NCBI GenBank assembly: GCA_012270975.1
Contig: JAAXHH010000108.1
Span: 1 to 48,762 of the forward strand
DNA from: Candidatus Latescibacterota bacterium
GTDB taxonomy: Bacteria > JAAXHH01
Direction: 5' to 3'
DNA length: 48,762 nucleotides
Shown: one piece after another, positions 48,626 to 48,762 of the stretch
Layout: every line of letters begins with the position of its first letter
How positions within the stretch are numbered: position 1 is the stretch's first letter
Position numbers and translations under genes: made by a program
The notes under the pieces: model-generated
Databases searched by the model: none
The model's input: the letters and a program-made list of their open reading frames with translations, nothing else
What the model was told of the DNA's origin: nothing

Positions 48626-48762
48626 GGATACGTTCTCCTCTCGTCCTGGATTCAAACCGCGGTCGCTGATGGCGCTCACGGTTCAGCTGTAGACGCCTTG
48701 GCGGCGCTCCTTCGCCGAAGGGCGCTCCTTCTTCTACGGTTGATTTTCGCTCTCCCCCAATC

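Overview
The window is GC-rich bacterial chromosome from a diderm. Outer-membrane and lipid A functions are encoded (a TolC-type channel, an MlaC-type lipid carrier, LpxH). Promoters that can be read by eye look like ordinary sigma-70 boxes. The gene mix (2-oxoacid:ferredoxin oxidoreductase, DUF6785-type membrane protein, DUF3047, phytanoyl-CoA-dioxygenase-like enzymes, Tat-exported PLP enzyme, BlaI/M56 pair) suggests an uncultured FCB-group lineage of the Gemmatimonadota/Latescibacterota kind. That placement is inference and weak. No rRNA, tRNA or CRISPR array was recognised.

Layout. 1-213: right end of an IS3-family element. 366-2950 (-): radical SAM enzyme and alkaline-phosphatase-superfamily hydrolase. 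3032-5886 (-): TolC, DUF3047, MlaC. 6052-13673 (-): a compact, probably single operon of BlaI repressor, M56 peptidase, a bifunctional nucleotidyltransferase/CDP-alcohol phosphotransferase, methyltransferase, flippase and a second CDP-alcohol phosphotransferase. The M56 protein carries a C-terminal beta-barrel-like domain. 13864-16833: LpxH, a collagen-like lipoprotein and a 54-residue coiled-coil ORF. 16902-20608 (-): dipeptide epimerase, M50 protease, CCA-adding enzyme, protein methyltransferase. 20810-22243 (+): 7Fe ferredoxin and PurU. 22366-25051 (-): KorAB. 25233-28409: DUF6785-type membrane protein and a divergent alpha/beta hydrolase. 28586-32794 (+): RelA/SpoT, a Tat-exported HisC-like aminotransferase and a glycosyltransferase, overlapping head to tail.

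32823-37895 is a cobalamin salvage locus. CbiZ-CbiB run leftward. A cobalamin riboswitch with an intrinsic terminator precedes BtuD-BtuC-PduO running rightward. 37896-41320 is a visibly lower-GC toxin-antitoxin island: an ImmA/XRE + DUF4411 pair, a truncated antitoxin copy, an intact RelE/XRE pair, and an antitoxin whose toxin has lost its core by an in-frame deletion. 41321-43034 (-) holds two non-haem iron dioxygenases. 43185-46432 (+) encodes E1alpha, E1beta and E2 of a 2-oxoacid dehydrogenase without E3. 46530-47786 is a decayed polyketide synthase module followed by a decayed alpha/beta hydrolase. 47918-48625 (-) is an exported Spy/CpxP-like protein with an internal duplication.

The most unusual observations are the M56 peptidase/outer-membrane-barrel fusion, the paired CDP-alcohol phosphotransferases with a flippase, 9-bp iterated repeats that recur in unrelated genes and between genes, and the deletion scars in the toxin-antitoxin and PKS regions.
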